Assembly: GCA_007844125.1 (NCBI GenBank)
Contig: CM017561.1
Location: forward strand, 64,027,256 to 64,091,255
Origin: Sinonovacula constricta
Lineage: Eukaryota; Mollusca; Bivalvia; Cardiida; Solecurtidae
Reading direction: 5' to 3'
DNA: 64,000 nucleotides
Both the position numbers and the translations under genes were made by a program. The notes under the pieces were generated by a model, which searched no databases, was not told where the DNA came from, and saw only the letters and a list, made by a program, of their open reading frames with translations. Positions 22,101 to 28,527 of the stretch are shown one piece after another. The first letter of the stretch is position 1; each line of letters opens with the position of its first letter.

Positions 22101-22166
22101 CTTTCCAGGACTCAGGTTGCTGGTCAGGTGAAGAAAATCAAAACTGAAGATGAGGTGGGCATGTAA
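717..22166 (+). CDS. HCFC1: Host cell factor 1 orthologue, 5'-partial, 21 exons
   Basis: This is the chromatin-associated coregulator HCF, a nuclear scaffold that tethers histone-modifying complexes and OGT to promoters (family knowledge). Joining the 21 exons listed separately gives one open frame of about 1,545 residues with consistent phases and a TAA stop. Approximate residues in this partial model: Kelch blades 1-190; N-terminal fibronectin-III/self-association strand 190-285 ([21 protein letters not shown]); Val/Thr/Gln-rich region 285-740; tandem 14-mer array 743-1030; acidic Glu/Gln-rich region 1031-1290; C-terminal fibronectin-III pair 1300-1507 ([40 protein letters not shown]); basic tail 1508-1545 (KR...KKIK) like the bipartite nuclear localisation signal of human HCF-1. 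The start codon and earlier blades are upstream of the window. No Taspase1-type Q-hydrophobic-D-G site was seen. HCFC2 is less likely, because it lacks the long middle region. Confidence 0.96.
952..986. repeat. Poly-C tract just inside the intron
   Basis: A run of nearly pure C about 35 nt long, broken by AA and one G, starts some 26 nt after the 5' splice site. The opposite strand is G-rich and could form a quadruplex. Homopolymer length is unreliable in assemblies. Confidence 0.85.
1045..1098 (+). mobile_element. SINE tail fragment
   Basis: TATGACCTGTTAAGTGTC followed by GTGCCGTAAATCCCAAATAA. Related pieces lie at 12,750-12,797 and 15,641-15,687 (ATGACCTATCAAGTGTTGG, then a GTAAAACCC stretch). 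This matches the conserved 3' tail I associate with bivalve tRNA-derived SINEs. The rest of this intron (926-1393) is AT-rich with no other feature. Confidence 0.55.
1394..1585 (+). CDS. HCFC1: HCFC1 exon: Kelch blade ([10 protein letters not shown]...[15 protein letters not shown])
   Basis: Acceptor CTTCAG at 1388-1393, phase 1 (G+AT gives Asp). It reads [20 protein letters not shown], then [20 protein letters not shown] and [17 protein letters not shown]. Identity to human HCF-1 is very high. Donor G|GTAGGT at 1586. Confidence 0.96.
1867..2012 (+). CDS. HCFC1: HCFC1 exon: last Kelch blade ([12 protein letters not shown]...[14 protein letters not shown])
   Basis: Acceptor TGGACAG at 1860-1866, phase 1. 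It reads [20 protein letters not shown], then [20 protein letters not shown] and RKAWNNQ. The donor CAG|GTGAGA at 2013 ends in phase 0. Confidence 0.96.
2013..2850 (+). other. HCFC1 intron, no feature seen
   Basis: AT-rich intron with no recognisable repeat or exon. Short open frames inside it (for example 2496-2702) resemble no protein I know. Confidence 0.6.
2851..2884 (+). CDS. HCFC1: HCFC1 34-nt micro-exon ([11 protein letters not shown])
   Basis: ATTTTCAG precedes GTTTGCTTCAAAGACC and the donor is ACAG|GTAAAT. It encodes [11 protein letters not shown], which exactly bridges WNNQ and [10 protein letters not shown] and corresponds to human VCCKDLWYLETEKPP. It is too short to appear as a stand-alone open frame. 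Confidence 0.95.
3116..3367 (+). CDS. HCFC1: HCFC1 exon: N-terminal Fn3 / self-association strand
   Basis: Acceptor GATTGCAG, phase 1. It reads [20 protein letters not shown], then [20 protein letters not shown], then a Pro/Thr-rich linker. In human HCF-1 this segment pairs with the C-terminal Fn3 repeat after proteolysis and holds the two chains together. The donor CAAG|GTAGGG leaves phase 1. Confidence 0.95.
3368..7299 (+). other. Long HCFC1 intron (3.9 kb)
   Basis: The flanking phases (1 and 1) join directly, so no exon is required, although a short missed exon cannot be excluded. It holds a TA microsatellite at 4,098-4,168 and a dispersed-repeat-like patch near 3,475-3,530 (ATGCCCCACCAAAGGCCAAT). 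Otherwise it is AT-rich sequence in which I see nothing. Confidence 0.65.
4098..4168. repeat. (TA)n microsatellite
   Basis: About 35 uninterrupted TA dinucleotides in an HCFC1 intron. Confidence 0.97.
7300..7424 (+). CDS. HCFC1: HCFC1 exon, Val/Ser/Thr-rich region
   Basis: Acceptor GTGTTTCAG, phase 1. It reads [20 protein letters not shown], then [17 protein letters not shown], aligning with human VTSLPAGVRMVVPT. Donor TCA|GTAAGT, phase 0. Confidence 0.92.
7478..7690. repeat. Intronic tandem repeat, about 72-bp unit x 2.9
   Basis: Each unit contains a TTTCAGCTG-like block, a TATATTCC(C/T)TTC block, TTTGCTTTTT and TGAGCAGAA. It fills the intron between two HCFC1 exons and stops about 45 bp before the next acceptor. 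Confidence 0.85.
7737..7911 (+). CDS. HCFC1: HCFC1 exon with poly-alanine motif ([17 protein letters not shown])
   Basis: Acceptor TTTCTGCAG, phase 0. It encodes [20 protein letters not shown], nearly identical to human [18 protein letters not shown], then a Thr/Val-rich stretch ending VTPVSRQI. The donor A|GTAAGT leaves phase 1. Confidence 0.95.
7912..8649 (+). other. HCFC1 intron, old repeat-like sequence
   Basis: It includes GGTCAAGGTCATTGTTACC near 8,255, resembling the GGTCAAGGTCACTGTTA blocks at 16.7-17.07 kb. No exon seen. Confidence 0.5.
8650..8855 (+). CDS. HCFC1: HCFC1 exon ([11 protein letters not shown] region)
   Basis: It encodes [20 protein letters not shown], then [20 protein letters not shown] and [17 protein letters not shown], matching human PIITVHKSGTVTV and TLVK. 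The acceptor CCACCAAG|CG at 8,648-8,649 is inferred from phase and has a weak pyrimidine tract, so the left edge is the least certain of the set. Donor ACA|GTAAGT. Confidence 0.88.
8856..10027 (+). other. HCFC1 intron, no feature seen
   Basis: AT-rich intron of 1.17 kb. No exon, tandem repeat or recognised mobile element was found. Confidence 0.6.
10028..10192 (+). CDS. HCFC1: HCFC1 exon ([13 protein letters not shown]...[10 protein letters not shown])
   Basis: Acceptor CTATTTCAG, phase 0. It reads [20 protein letters not shown], then [20 protein letters not shown] and [11 protein letters not shown], aligning with human [20 protein letters not shown] and TILGISSV. Donor GTG|GTGAGT, phase 0. 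Confidence 0.95.
10458..11012. repeat. Intronic minisatellite, about 30-bp unit
   Basis: Around 18-20 imperfect copies of GGGTTGTCAGTAGATAAG followed by TGTACTGTGATA. Units vary from about 20 to 31 bp through loss of the GTGATA part. Confidence 0.93.
11229..11502 (+). CDS. HCFC1: HCFC1 exon ([17 protein letters not shown] region)
   Basis: Acceptor CCTTTCCAG, phase 0. It reads [20 protein letters not shown], then a Gly/Ala/Gln-rich stretch with [20 protein letters not shown] and [18 protein letters not shown]. It corresponds to human TIIKTIPMSAIIT and KIITAVPKIATGHG. The donor ATAG|GTAGGT leaves phase 1. Confidence 0.95.
11503..12877 (+). other. HCFC1 intron carrying a dispersed repeat copy
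   Basis: Contains one copy of the family listed at 12,065-12,360 and a SINE-tail-like piece at 12,750-12,797. Nothing recognised in the remainder. Confidence 0.6.
12065..12360 (+). mobile_element. Dispersed repeat copy (same family as 41.6 kb)
   Basis: It is colinear with 41,590-41,880: GAGGAACCAAAGTCCAATG, then GAATCAAATGACAACATAGA, then GCAACATATACCA, then TGTGATGAGTCATTAA. Divergence is high, so this is an old insertion. No coding capacity seen. Confidence 0.75.
12878..13012 (+). CDS. HCFC1: HCFC1 exon with NAGNAG acceptor
   Basis: CTCTCAGCAG gives two possible 3' splice sites (exon start 12,878 or 12,881) that differ by one residue and keep the frame. It reads (A)[18 protein letters not shown], then [18 protein letters not shown] and NITIVTTGG. 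The donor GGAG|GTAGGG leaves phase 1. Confidence 0.9.
13013..13366 (+). other. HCFC1 intron with short duplicated motif
   Basis: AT-rich. A block of about 60 bp (ACCATATGAAATGTT, then CAAGATTTAT and AAAATATA) is repeated about 1.7 times just before the acceptor. Confidence 0.5.
13367..14739 (+). CDS. HCFC1: HCFC1 giant exon with 20-unit [12 protein letters not shown] array
   Basis: Acceptor GTTTCAG, phase 1. The exon is 1,373 nt, against 34-301 nt for the others. The left part is a Val/Thr/Gln/Ser-rich linker ([20 protein letters not shown] ... [17 protein letters not shown]), comparable to human TQVTLITAPSGVEAQPV. The array covers 13,681-14,544, and the right part is acidic ([11 protein letters not shown] ... 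[19 protein letters not shown]). The donor GCT|GTAAGT ends in phase 0. In vertebrate HCF-1 the proteolytic repeats lie between the same two flanks. Other frames are also open across the array because the 42-bp period is a multiple of three; only this frame joins the neighbouring exons. Confidence 0.96.
13681..14544 (+). repeat. HCFC1: In-frame 42-bp tandem array, 20 units, [12 protein letters not shown][S/N/T][E/Q]
   Basis: Units start at TGC at 13,681 and every 42 bp to 13,975. A 30-bp spacer ([11 protein letters not shown] region) follows, then units resume at TGT 14,047 through 14,509. Nineteen of 20 units keep the xDG core (unit 10 is TVG), and all 20 keep both Cys, the His and GTPPP. The linker pair is SE, NE, TE or NQ. 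Units 2, 4, 16 and 17 look identical at nucleotide level, and units 13-15 repeat as 18-20. Confidence 0.97.
14740..15284 (+). other. HCFC1 intron with degenerate SINE body
   Basis: AAGGCAGCACTCTATCTGCT near 14,970 matches the SINE body at 82-104. The rest is AT-rich with no exon. Confidence 0.5.
15285..15456 (+). CDS. HCFC1: HCFC1 exon, acidic then Gln/Ala-rich helix
   Basis: Acceptor ATTACCAG, phase 0. It reads [20 protein letters not shown], then [20 protein letters not shown] and [12 protein letters not shown]. It resembles the human AEAAAQAAATEEAQ-type region in composition, not in detailed sequence. SMDG is the nearest thing to a Taspase1 site but lacks the P3 Gln. Donor CAAG|GTAGGT, phase 1. 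Confidence 0.93.
15511..15570 (+). pseudogene. Decayed duplicate of HCFC1 exon 3' end plus donor
   Basis: CTACAGGCTGAATAGTTACT then AGGTATGT parallels the genuine CTACAGGCTGTGG... and TTACAGGCTGAACAATTACA then AGGTAGGT at 15,408-15,463. An in-frame TAG replaces the Gln codon, so it cannot be a useful exon now. Confidence 0.7.
15641..15687 (+). mobile_element. SINE tail fragment
   Basis: CAGCGCCATATGACCTATCA then AGTGTTGGTGTGCCGTAAAA, the same tail as at 1,045 and 12,750. Confidence 0.6.
16330..16515 (+). mobile_element. tRNA-derived SINE
   Basis: The B-box-like GGGTTCAAGTCCCGTTCG sits at 16,393-16,410, preceded by a tRNA-like head (GCCTCTCTGACTGCATAGCC). The body CAGCTGACTTGCAATGCG, GGTGGTTTTACCCAGAC and GTCTTCCTCCAGC...AAGCTGGA follows. 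That order matches a SINE body I know from bivalves. It is in sense orientation within HCFC1. Confidence 0.65.
16606..16682 (+). CDS. HCFC1: HCFC1 exon ([10 protein letters not shown])
   Basis: Acceptor CTCAACAG, phase 1. It encodes [20 protein letters not shown] then ISEHAQ, matching human GEPMDTSEAAATVTQ. Donor CAG|GTAAAC, phase 0. Confidence 0.93.
16683..17487 (+). other. HCFC1 intron with about 150-bp tandem repeat
   Basis: The first half is the tandem repeat at 16,740-17,068. Nothing recognised in 17,070-17,487. Confidence 0.6.
16740..17068. repeat. Degenerate tandem repeat, about 150-bp unit x 2.2
   Basis: The anchor GTGGGGTCAA(G/C)GTCA...CACTGTTA recurs near 16,754, 16,906 and 17,048. 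Shared blocks between anchors include GAATGAGAT/GAATAAGAT and GTAGCTTCTG/TTAGCTTCTG. Clearly old. Confidence 0.75.
17488..17740 (+). CDS. HCFC1: HCFC1 exon, acidic Ser/Thr-rich region
   Basis: Acceptor CTGCCCAG, phase 0. It reads [20 protein letters not shown], then [20 protein letters not shown] and [14 protein letters not shown]. It lies where human HCF-1 has its poorly conserved acidic activation region, and conservation is correspondingly weak. VPKSEPLE resembles a sumoylation consensus (PKxE). Donor AACG|GTAGGC, phase 1. Confidence 0.9.
18016..18101 (+). CDS. HCFC1: HCFC1 exon ([20 protein letters not shown])
   Basis: Acceptor ATATTTTCAG, phase 1. It encodes [20 protein letters not shown] then QEAPKPVTQ, with a VKQE sumoylation-like motif. 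Donor CAG|GTATGT, phase 0. Confidence 0.9.
18102..18397 (+). other. HCFC1 intron, T-rich
   Basis: Long T-rich stretches lead to CTCTCCAGCAG. No other feature. Confidence 0.5.
18398..18553 (+). CDS. HCFC1: HCFC1 exon starting the C-terminal Fn3 module, NAGNAG acceptor
   Basis: TCTCCAGCAG allows an exon start at 18,398 or 18,401, adding or omitting one Gln. It reads [20 protein letters not shown], then [20 protein letters not shown] and [11 protein letters not shown]. It matches human [20 protein letters not shown]. Donor AAG|GTAAGC, phase 0. Confidence 0.95.
18554..20136 (+). other. HCFC1 intron containing a TTAA-flanked element
   Basis: Most of this intron (18,726-19,903) is the inverted-repeat element listed separately. 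The flanks are AT-rich and unremarkable. Confidence 0.7.
18726..19903. mobile_element. Non-autonomous DNA transposon, TTAA-flanked, 18-bp TIRs
   Basis: The left end TTAACTCATTGTGCCCTA and the reverse complement of the right end TTAACTCATTGTACCCTA differ at one base. TTAA lies at both extremes (18,726-18,729 and 19,900-19,903), the target duplication of piggyBac-like elements. The element is 1,178 bp and has no transposase frame. The right part is GC-rich, with repeated (A/T)ATGCGGCG and GCCGC(C/T)TTAATGC blocks. Confidence 0.8.
20137..20328 (+). CDS. HCFC1: HCFC1 exon, C-terminal Fn3 core
   Basis: Acceptor TTGCTAG, phase 0. It reads [20 protein letters not shown], then [20 protein letters not shown] and [20 protein letters not shown], almost identical to human over the Fn3 strands. 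Donor AAG|GTAGGA, phase 0. Confidence 0.97.
20708..21008 (+). CDS. HCFC1: HCFC1 exon, second C-terminal Fn3 repeat
   Basis: Acceptor CTTCACAG, phase 0. It reads [20 protein letters not shown], then [55 protein letters not shown] and [13 protein letters not shown]. This is the strongest match to vertebrate HCF-1 in the window. The introns on both sides (20,329-20,707 and 21,009-21,441) hold nothing recognised. The donor CAAG|GTAAGG leaves phase 1. Confidence 0.97.
21442..21499 (+). CDS. HCFC1: HCFC1 exon, basic tail part 1
   Basis: Acceptor CTGTCACAG, phase 1. It encodes [19 protein letters not shown] plus two bases of the next codon. The KR is the first half of a bipartite nuclear localisation signal. 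Donor CA|GTAAGT, phase 2. Confidence 0.9.
21500..22108 (+). other. Last HCFC1 intron
   Basis: AT-rich, ending in a short tandem repeat of GTTATTCATACCCAT (22,017-22,098, about 5.5 copies) that abuts the final acceptor TCTCTTTCCAG. Confidence 0.7.
22017..22098. repeat. 15-bp tandem repeat before last HCFC1 acceptor
   Basis: GTTATTCATACCCAT and GTTGTTCATACCCAT variants, about 5.5 copies. The array ends 10 bp before the splice site, inside the likely branch-point region. Confidence 0.9.
22109..22166 (+). CDS. HCFC1: HCFC1 terminal exon and stop
   Basis: CA+G completes Gln, then [18 protein letters not shown] and TAA. KKIK is the second half of the nuclear localisation signal (human KRPMSSPEMKSAPKKSK). 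IKTEDE is also a sumoylation-like motif. Confidence 0.93.
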
Positions 22167-25100
22167 AGACAGAGAAAATTTTATATCATATATAAAATCA
22201 TATGAAGGGTCTTTTAACATGGAAATGTTAGTTTATTATGCTACCACTGTCAAGGAAGGACCTGTTAACATATGGAAATGTTAGTTTATTATGCACCACT
22301 GTCAAGGAAGGGCCTGTTAACATATGGAAATGTTAGTTTATTATGCACCACTGTCAAGGAAGGGCCTGTTAACATATGGAAATGTTAGTTTATTATGCTA
22401 CCACTGTCAAGGAAGGGCATGTTAACATACAAATTTGTTCTTTTATAATGCTACAACAATTAAGGATTAATTGGATTAACCTGTGTCATCTGTTTTAAGA
22501 AAAAGTGCTATGTCAGCAGCTAACTTATGGTAATGCGCTGTGAATTTCTCTTGTAATGGGAATATAGATTAATGTTGCAAAGAGAAAAAAAATTTCATCA
22601 AAATCCATTTTATTCGACCCAATTGTTAAGATCAGTTTAAATGGTATTTGAATCCAATTATAAATAAAGAAATGATATTATTCCTTATTTGTAAAAGGCT
22701 TCATTGTTGTTTTTTAAAAAGGCTATGGACAAATAAGATGATTTTATTGATGAGACAATTGCTTAAACTTAATAAAATGTTGACTATTGTTAATCGATGC
22801 TAATTAAATGAAAATTTCTTAATATATTTGAGTAACACTTGTTCAGATGAATGTTGCTGCTGTCTGGCTTATGAAATATACCCCCTTCCCCTCCCCCATC
22901 ATATTTATGTTTATAAATATGATGGACTTGTTTATTGATTGTTAATACTGCATTAATTTTTGTTGTTTGCCTTCATTCTGACTTTTACATTGTTGTACAG
23001 TTTATTCAGTCATTGTTAGATATACTCATTGCACAAACCATTAACAACATTTTGTCATCATAGCCATTTGGAAATATTTCTTCTCATCATGTATTTTCAT
23101 TGTTATCTTATCATTATCATCATCATCAACTTTATATTGATCAACATTATGAATTAGTTTATCATCAGATGAATTGAATTTTCTCCATTATTGGCTACAT
23201 TATATCAACAGCATTGTAACAATCTAGATGAAAATCTGAGTCAAATTTAGGTCCGCTGCTCAAGTACTATTAAGAAAATTTCCCATCTACATTAGATCTT
23301 CATTATTTTTTTAATATAGTGCTTTTTTTACCGAGCAGCAATGTTCCAACCTTTGGCTACTTGTTTCAAGCATTAAAAGAATCAACATAATCTCAGTTAT
23401 TTGTAACAACTTCATGCATAGTTAACAAAACATATTGCTCTAGACTGAATCATACATAACAGACCCTGTCACTACGTCTCCCATTGTTGTCTGAACTGGA
23501 TCCTGACTCGTTTCATTAGCTTAATAAGGTTGTACTTAGAAGGTTAATTATATAATTTTTAATGACATTGTATATTTGGTCACATGACATTGTCTGAGAT
23601 CACTTTTTTTTTTTTTTAGTTACTGCCCCAAAAAACATTGACATGTTCATTGCCTACTGGCAGATAATAATACACAAACAGAAAGTGGGACAGGGAAACA
23701 AAAGTGAGAAAATTGAATTGAGAAAAATGTGGATCACATGATAATATAATTGGCCTTGTTTTATTAAAAGTTCATGGATTACAGAGTCAGAATCATTCAT
23801 TATCATATGATAAAACAAAGGCCCTTACTCATTGATAGTTTTAATAAAGCAGCTCAAAGCAATGAAATAATACTTCAGAGAGATGTTAACTGTAGTTATT
23901 TCATTTATTTTCAGTTTTTATTTTAAGTTGTGTAGTAGATGTTTCACTAGATTATGTGCATGTTCTTTTTATGATACAAGGATTGGATATCGTTATAGTG
24001 TTTTAGGCACATTCTGGATATTCTATAAACAGTCTATCTGAAATATGGGTTTAATCTACACAGCCATTGGGGTCTTCGCATATTAGATTGCTTCTTTTTA
24101 ACAGAACTTTATAGTGTCACAATGTATTTGTGTTTTGTTATTTAAGATACTATTTAATGCACTTAAATAAATGACAAATTGTTTGAATTGTTTATTTTAT
24201 TTAGTTGTGTACAATTGACTCTTGTCTCATTTCTTCATAATTTAATGTATATAATATCTCAATGTAGTTTAACCTGTTATTTTATGTCTCTATGTTTTTT
24301 TCTTCATTCTAAACAAGGTTAACCAAATGAAGAAATATTTTTACTTTGCAATTTGGCATCTTCAATTTATGGTAAAATGTTTATGACAGATGTTACTTGT
24401 AATTGAAAACTGATGTATTAACTGTAGTTTAGCAAATAAAATACAGAAGTTATCCAATTATCTTATAAACAAGATGCTAACTGTTAATTAGTGCAATATC
24501 TATTGAACCTGATTTAAATTGGACGTGAATTAAATTGATAACAAATATACAAATAACCTGAATAATTAGCTAGAAGTAAGCTTTTCTGCAATTCAATCGA
24601 ATCTTTTGTTCACCACTTTTTTCCATTATTAATACTTTAAATAAGACAGAACAACAAAAGTCATGGTAGTTCTTAATACATGTGCAGCACGCTTTGTTAT
24701 TTGTAAATAGAGCAATGTCGTTGATGAAATTTCCTTTGGCACAAAAATCCAATTTTACAGGAAAGGTGAAGGTTTTTGATCAATACATTTGTTTGGTGGT
24801 TACTTTGCACTTAAAAAATGAAATGTTCATTTTTAATCATTCTTATTTATTTGTGGGCTCTCTTTTGCACTGATGGCTTCTTTGTTATAACGCATTTTGA
24901 TGACACTAAAATGGACTCATTTAGTTTTAAAAAGTAAATCACAAAGTGGGTATGACTGAGGTTTTTAAGTAATTTCACCAAAGTATTAAACGAATCAAAT
25001 TTACATATTTCCAACATTTAACATCTTTACTTTCATTGTGTATAAACTTTGACAATGACCTTATACCTTTTCTGTGTATCTTTATGCCAAGACATGGTTT

Positions 25101-25477
25101 TTGCCACATGGGAATATAGATTAAGTGGTAGAAACTTTAGTGCTTGACAGTGGCTTTTGTCCTAGTTGTATATATTAATTTCATAGCTTCGTTCAGTCAT
25201 GCATTAAGCTATTTCTTGACATTTTACAAACAATCTGTATAATTTTTCGCATTGAATTTTAACTAAACATTGAATACAATGTCCTTATCACAATGTCACA
25301 TCGTTCAAACCCATCAATGTAAATGTTTCTCAACCGCCGTCATGCAATAACAGACATGTTATGTGTATTTTTTCATAATAAACAAAACAAAAATATATTA
25401 AATAGTTTGTTTTGTGTAATAATTCCAAGATGTTTTAATAGTGTGTTATGATTGTAAGAAGACATCTCAAAAGATAC
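22167..25477 (+). other. HCFC1 3' UTR / downstream flank
   Basis: The candidate polyadenylation signals AATAAA nearest the stop lie at 22,663-22,668 and 22,771-22,776. Others are at 24,166, 24,435 and 25,377. Which is used cannot be told from sequence. No downstream exon or gene recognised. Confidence 0.5.
22200..22440. repeat. 52-bp tandem repeat x 4 in HCFC1 3' flank
   Basis: Units contain AACATATGGAAATGTTAG, TTTATTATGC(TA)CC and ACTGTCAAGGAAGGGCCTGT. It begins about 35 bp after the stop codon, so it is probably transcribed in the 3' UTR. Confidence 0.92.
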
Positions 25478-25482
25478 AGGTT

Positions 25483-26560
25483 GTCACAGGCTCAGTGTAG
25501 TTCTGTCACAGGCTCGGTGTAGTTCTGTCACAGGCTCGGTGTAGTTCTGTCACAGACTTGGTGTAGTTCTGTCACAGACTTGGTGTAGTTCTGTCACAGA
25601 CTCAATGTAGTTCTGTCACAGGCTCAGTGTAGTTCTGTCACAGACTCAGTGTAGTTCTGTCACAGGCTCTGTGTAGTTCACAGGCTCGGTGTAGTTCTGT
25701 CACAGACTCGGTGTAGTTCTGTCACAGGCTCGGTGTAGTTCACAGGCTTGGTGTAGTTCTGTCACAGACTCAGTGTAGTTCTGTCACAGGCTTGGTGTAG
25801 TTCACAGGCTCAGTGTAGTTCTGTCTAGACTCAGTGTAGTTCTGTCACAGGCTTGGTGTAGTTCTGTCACAGGCTCGGTGTAGTTCTGTCACAGGCTCAG
25901 TGTAGTTCTGTCACAGGCTCAGTGTGTCACAGGGTCAGTGTAGTTCTGTCACAGGCTCGGTGTAGTTCTGTCACAGACTCAGTGTAGTTCTGTCACAGGC
26001 TCGGTGTAGTTCTGTCACAGGCTCAGTGTAGTTCTGTCTGTCAGGCTCAGTATAGTTCTGTCACAGGCTCAGTGTAGTTCTGTCACAGACTCGGTGTAGT
26101 TCTGTCACAGACTCAGTGTAGTTCTGTCACAGGCTCTGTGTAGTTCACAGGCTGTCAGGCTCAGTATAGTTCTGTCACAGACTCAGTGTAGTTCTGTCAC
26201 AGGCTCTGTGTAGTTCACAGGCTCGGTGTAGTTCTGTCACAGACTCAGTGTAGTTCTGTCACAGGCTCGGTGTAGTTCTGTCACAGGCTCAGTGTAGTTC
26301 TGTCTGTCAGGCTCAGTATAGTTCTGTCACAGGCTCAGTGTAGTTCTGTCACAGACTCGGTGTAGTTCTGTCACAGACTCAGTGTAGTTCTGTCACAGGC
26401 TCTGTGTAGTTCACAGGCTGTCAGGCTCAGTATAGTTCTGTCACAGGCTCGGTATAGTTCTGTCACAGGCTCGGTGTAGTTCTGTCACAGACTCAGTGTA
26501 GTTCTGTCACAGGCTCAGTGTAGCAGGCTCAGTGTAGTTCTGTCACAGGCTCAGCGCAGT
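25483..26560. repeat. 22-bp satellite array, about 48 units
   Basis: Unit GTAGTTCTGTCACAGGCTC plus GGT or AGT, with GGCTC/GACTC/GGCTTG variants. Shorter units lack TCTGT, and a block around a CTGTCAGGCTCAGTATAG variant is reused at about 26,036, 26,152, 26,305 and 26,418, indicating a higher-order repeat. Confidence 0.96.
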
Positions 26561-28527
26561 TTAGGCCATGTGCCTAAATATGACGAAAATCTCAAATCTT
26601 CTTGATATTAAATTTGTAAAATGTAATCGAGATAAAGACTAATAAGTTAAAAAATGTTAAATACTGTCAGCACAGCGTAAAAAGGATGGAAAATAATATT
26701 TAGAGCTAAATTATTTAAGCAATCTGGCAAAAACAAAATATCTAGAAACAATAAGCGTACAATATACATAAACCTTTAAAAGACTTACCGGAACACTTGT
26801 GTTTGTAACTTTGTCAAGCATATTGACATACAAGGCCGTATACATGGACAGAAACTAGTACAGAAAATAATTCCGTAGTTAGTGCCAAATGAGTCAAGCA
26901 ATCAATAGATTTCTGGCAACAACTAATCTTTTATTAAAAAAAAACATTTATTATACACGAACCTCCAAAACAATAATTCTCTGTTACTTTGTCAAGACTC
27001 TTTACATTCACAGCTGTGAGCCAGTTGCAGGGGTATATGTGGGACTAACGAACGACAACTGTGTAAAAAGACGAGACATTGGCTCATGTCAAAAAGATGA
27101 GACATTGGCTCATGTCAAGGGAAGTCACTGGTCTGAGCCTCCTCTAAAACATAAAATTGAAATATATTGCATTTCAATCTTTTCCACAGTTATTGAGATA
27201 TAATACTACCCTTAATATTACACCTCTAAATAGATATATGACTGACAATATTTAGAGGAAACACAGTGACTTGGAGCACAAGAATAAAAATAACATTTGT
27301 GGCAATTGAAAACTAAATATGCTTAGTTTATTTTCAAAAGTGTGCATGCAAACAAGTGGAGAAAAAACACTGTTTGCATCACTATTTTGAACCAGTCATT
27401 CTTTTCTCAAAGAACCCTTAAAAATAGGGTCAAATTTGATCATATCAGTATTCAAGATGATAGGAAGGCCTGAGAATGTTTACTCCAATCTTAGCAATTG
27501 TTATCAACCGCAGATGGAATCGGGAGTGGGGTATTACTTTAGCGTTGTCCGTCCAAATTTTATTTTCATGTTATTTCTCGACAACAACTGACTAGATTTC
27601 ACGGCAACTTTGTAGGAACTTTCAATTCCAAAAGGAGATGCGCATATCATCGGCATTTTCCGGTTGGATCAGAGTTATGGCCCTTGATTATTTATGCAGT
27701 ATGTATTCAGAGTAACTTTCGTTTCCTCGCTATTTCTCAGCAAAGGCTTACTAGATTTCAAAGAAACTTTATGAGAACCATCAATACTTAAAGAAGACGG
27801 AGATGCGCATTTCATTGGCATGTTTCGGTATGACCATTTAACACAGAATTGTGGCCCCAGAATAGTATTTTGTTTTTGCGCTATTTCTTGCCAACTACTG
27901 ACTGGACTTCAATAAAACAAAAACAGATGCCCATATCCTTGGCATGTTCTAGTTGGATCCGTCAACACAGAGTTATGGCCTTTGATTAGTTATGCAGTTT
28001 CTATACAGAGTAACATTCGTTTCTGCACTTTTTCTCGGTATTTGCTTATTGGATTTCAACAAAACTTTATGGGAACCATAAATACCAAAGGAGATACGCA
28101 TATTGTTGACATATTCCGATCAGACCATTTAACACAGACTTATGGCCCCTGAATAGTATTTCGTTTCCGCTCTATTTCTTGACAACTACAGCATATATCA
28201 CCATTTTTGTGAATGCTTTTTTTTCTTTCATCAAGATGATAACCTTAAGTTATTTATTAATAATGCTTTTTTATATTCAAATTCCTACTTTACCCTTTCT
28301 TTAAACAAGCATCGATCGGCGGGGGATATACTCTCTGTGACACTCTTGTTATTTTACTTTTGCATTGATGCAAGTATTGTACTTCAAGCGTCAGACCGAG
28401 AAATACAGCGGCGGTCAGAAAAATGGAACAGCTCTCCCTGTGCATACAATAGTAGAGATAGAAATCGTAACTTAGGGAATATCCAGGGATGTGTGTTTGT
28501 TTTTTATAACCATAGCCAATTAAAAGT
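26561..28527. other. Intergenic, degenerate repeat at 27.5-28.2 kb
   Basis: No gene recognised. An old tandem repeat lies at 27,560-28,195 (own entry). The 104-codon frame at 26,889-27,203 has no recognisable content. Confidence 0.6.
27560..28195. repeat. Degenerate tandem repeat, about 150-bp unit x 4
   Basis: TATTTCT(C/T)... anchors occur near 27,571, 27,731, 27,881, 28,027 and 28,168. Each is followed by a GATTTCA block, then GGAGATGCGCATAT- or GATGCCCATAT-like, then AGAGTTATGGCCC-like blocks. It resembles a repeat type common in bivalve genomes (recollection only). Confidence 0.75.

Noticed and set aside
26889..27203. 104-codon plus-strand frame
   Set aside because: No recognisable domain, AT-rich composition like its surroundings, no splice or start context of note.
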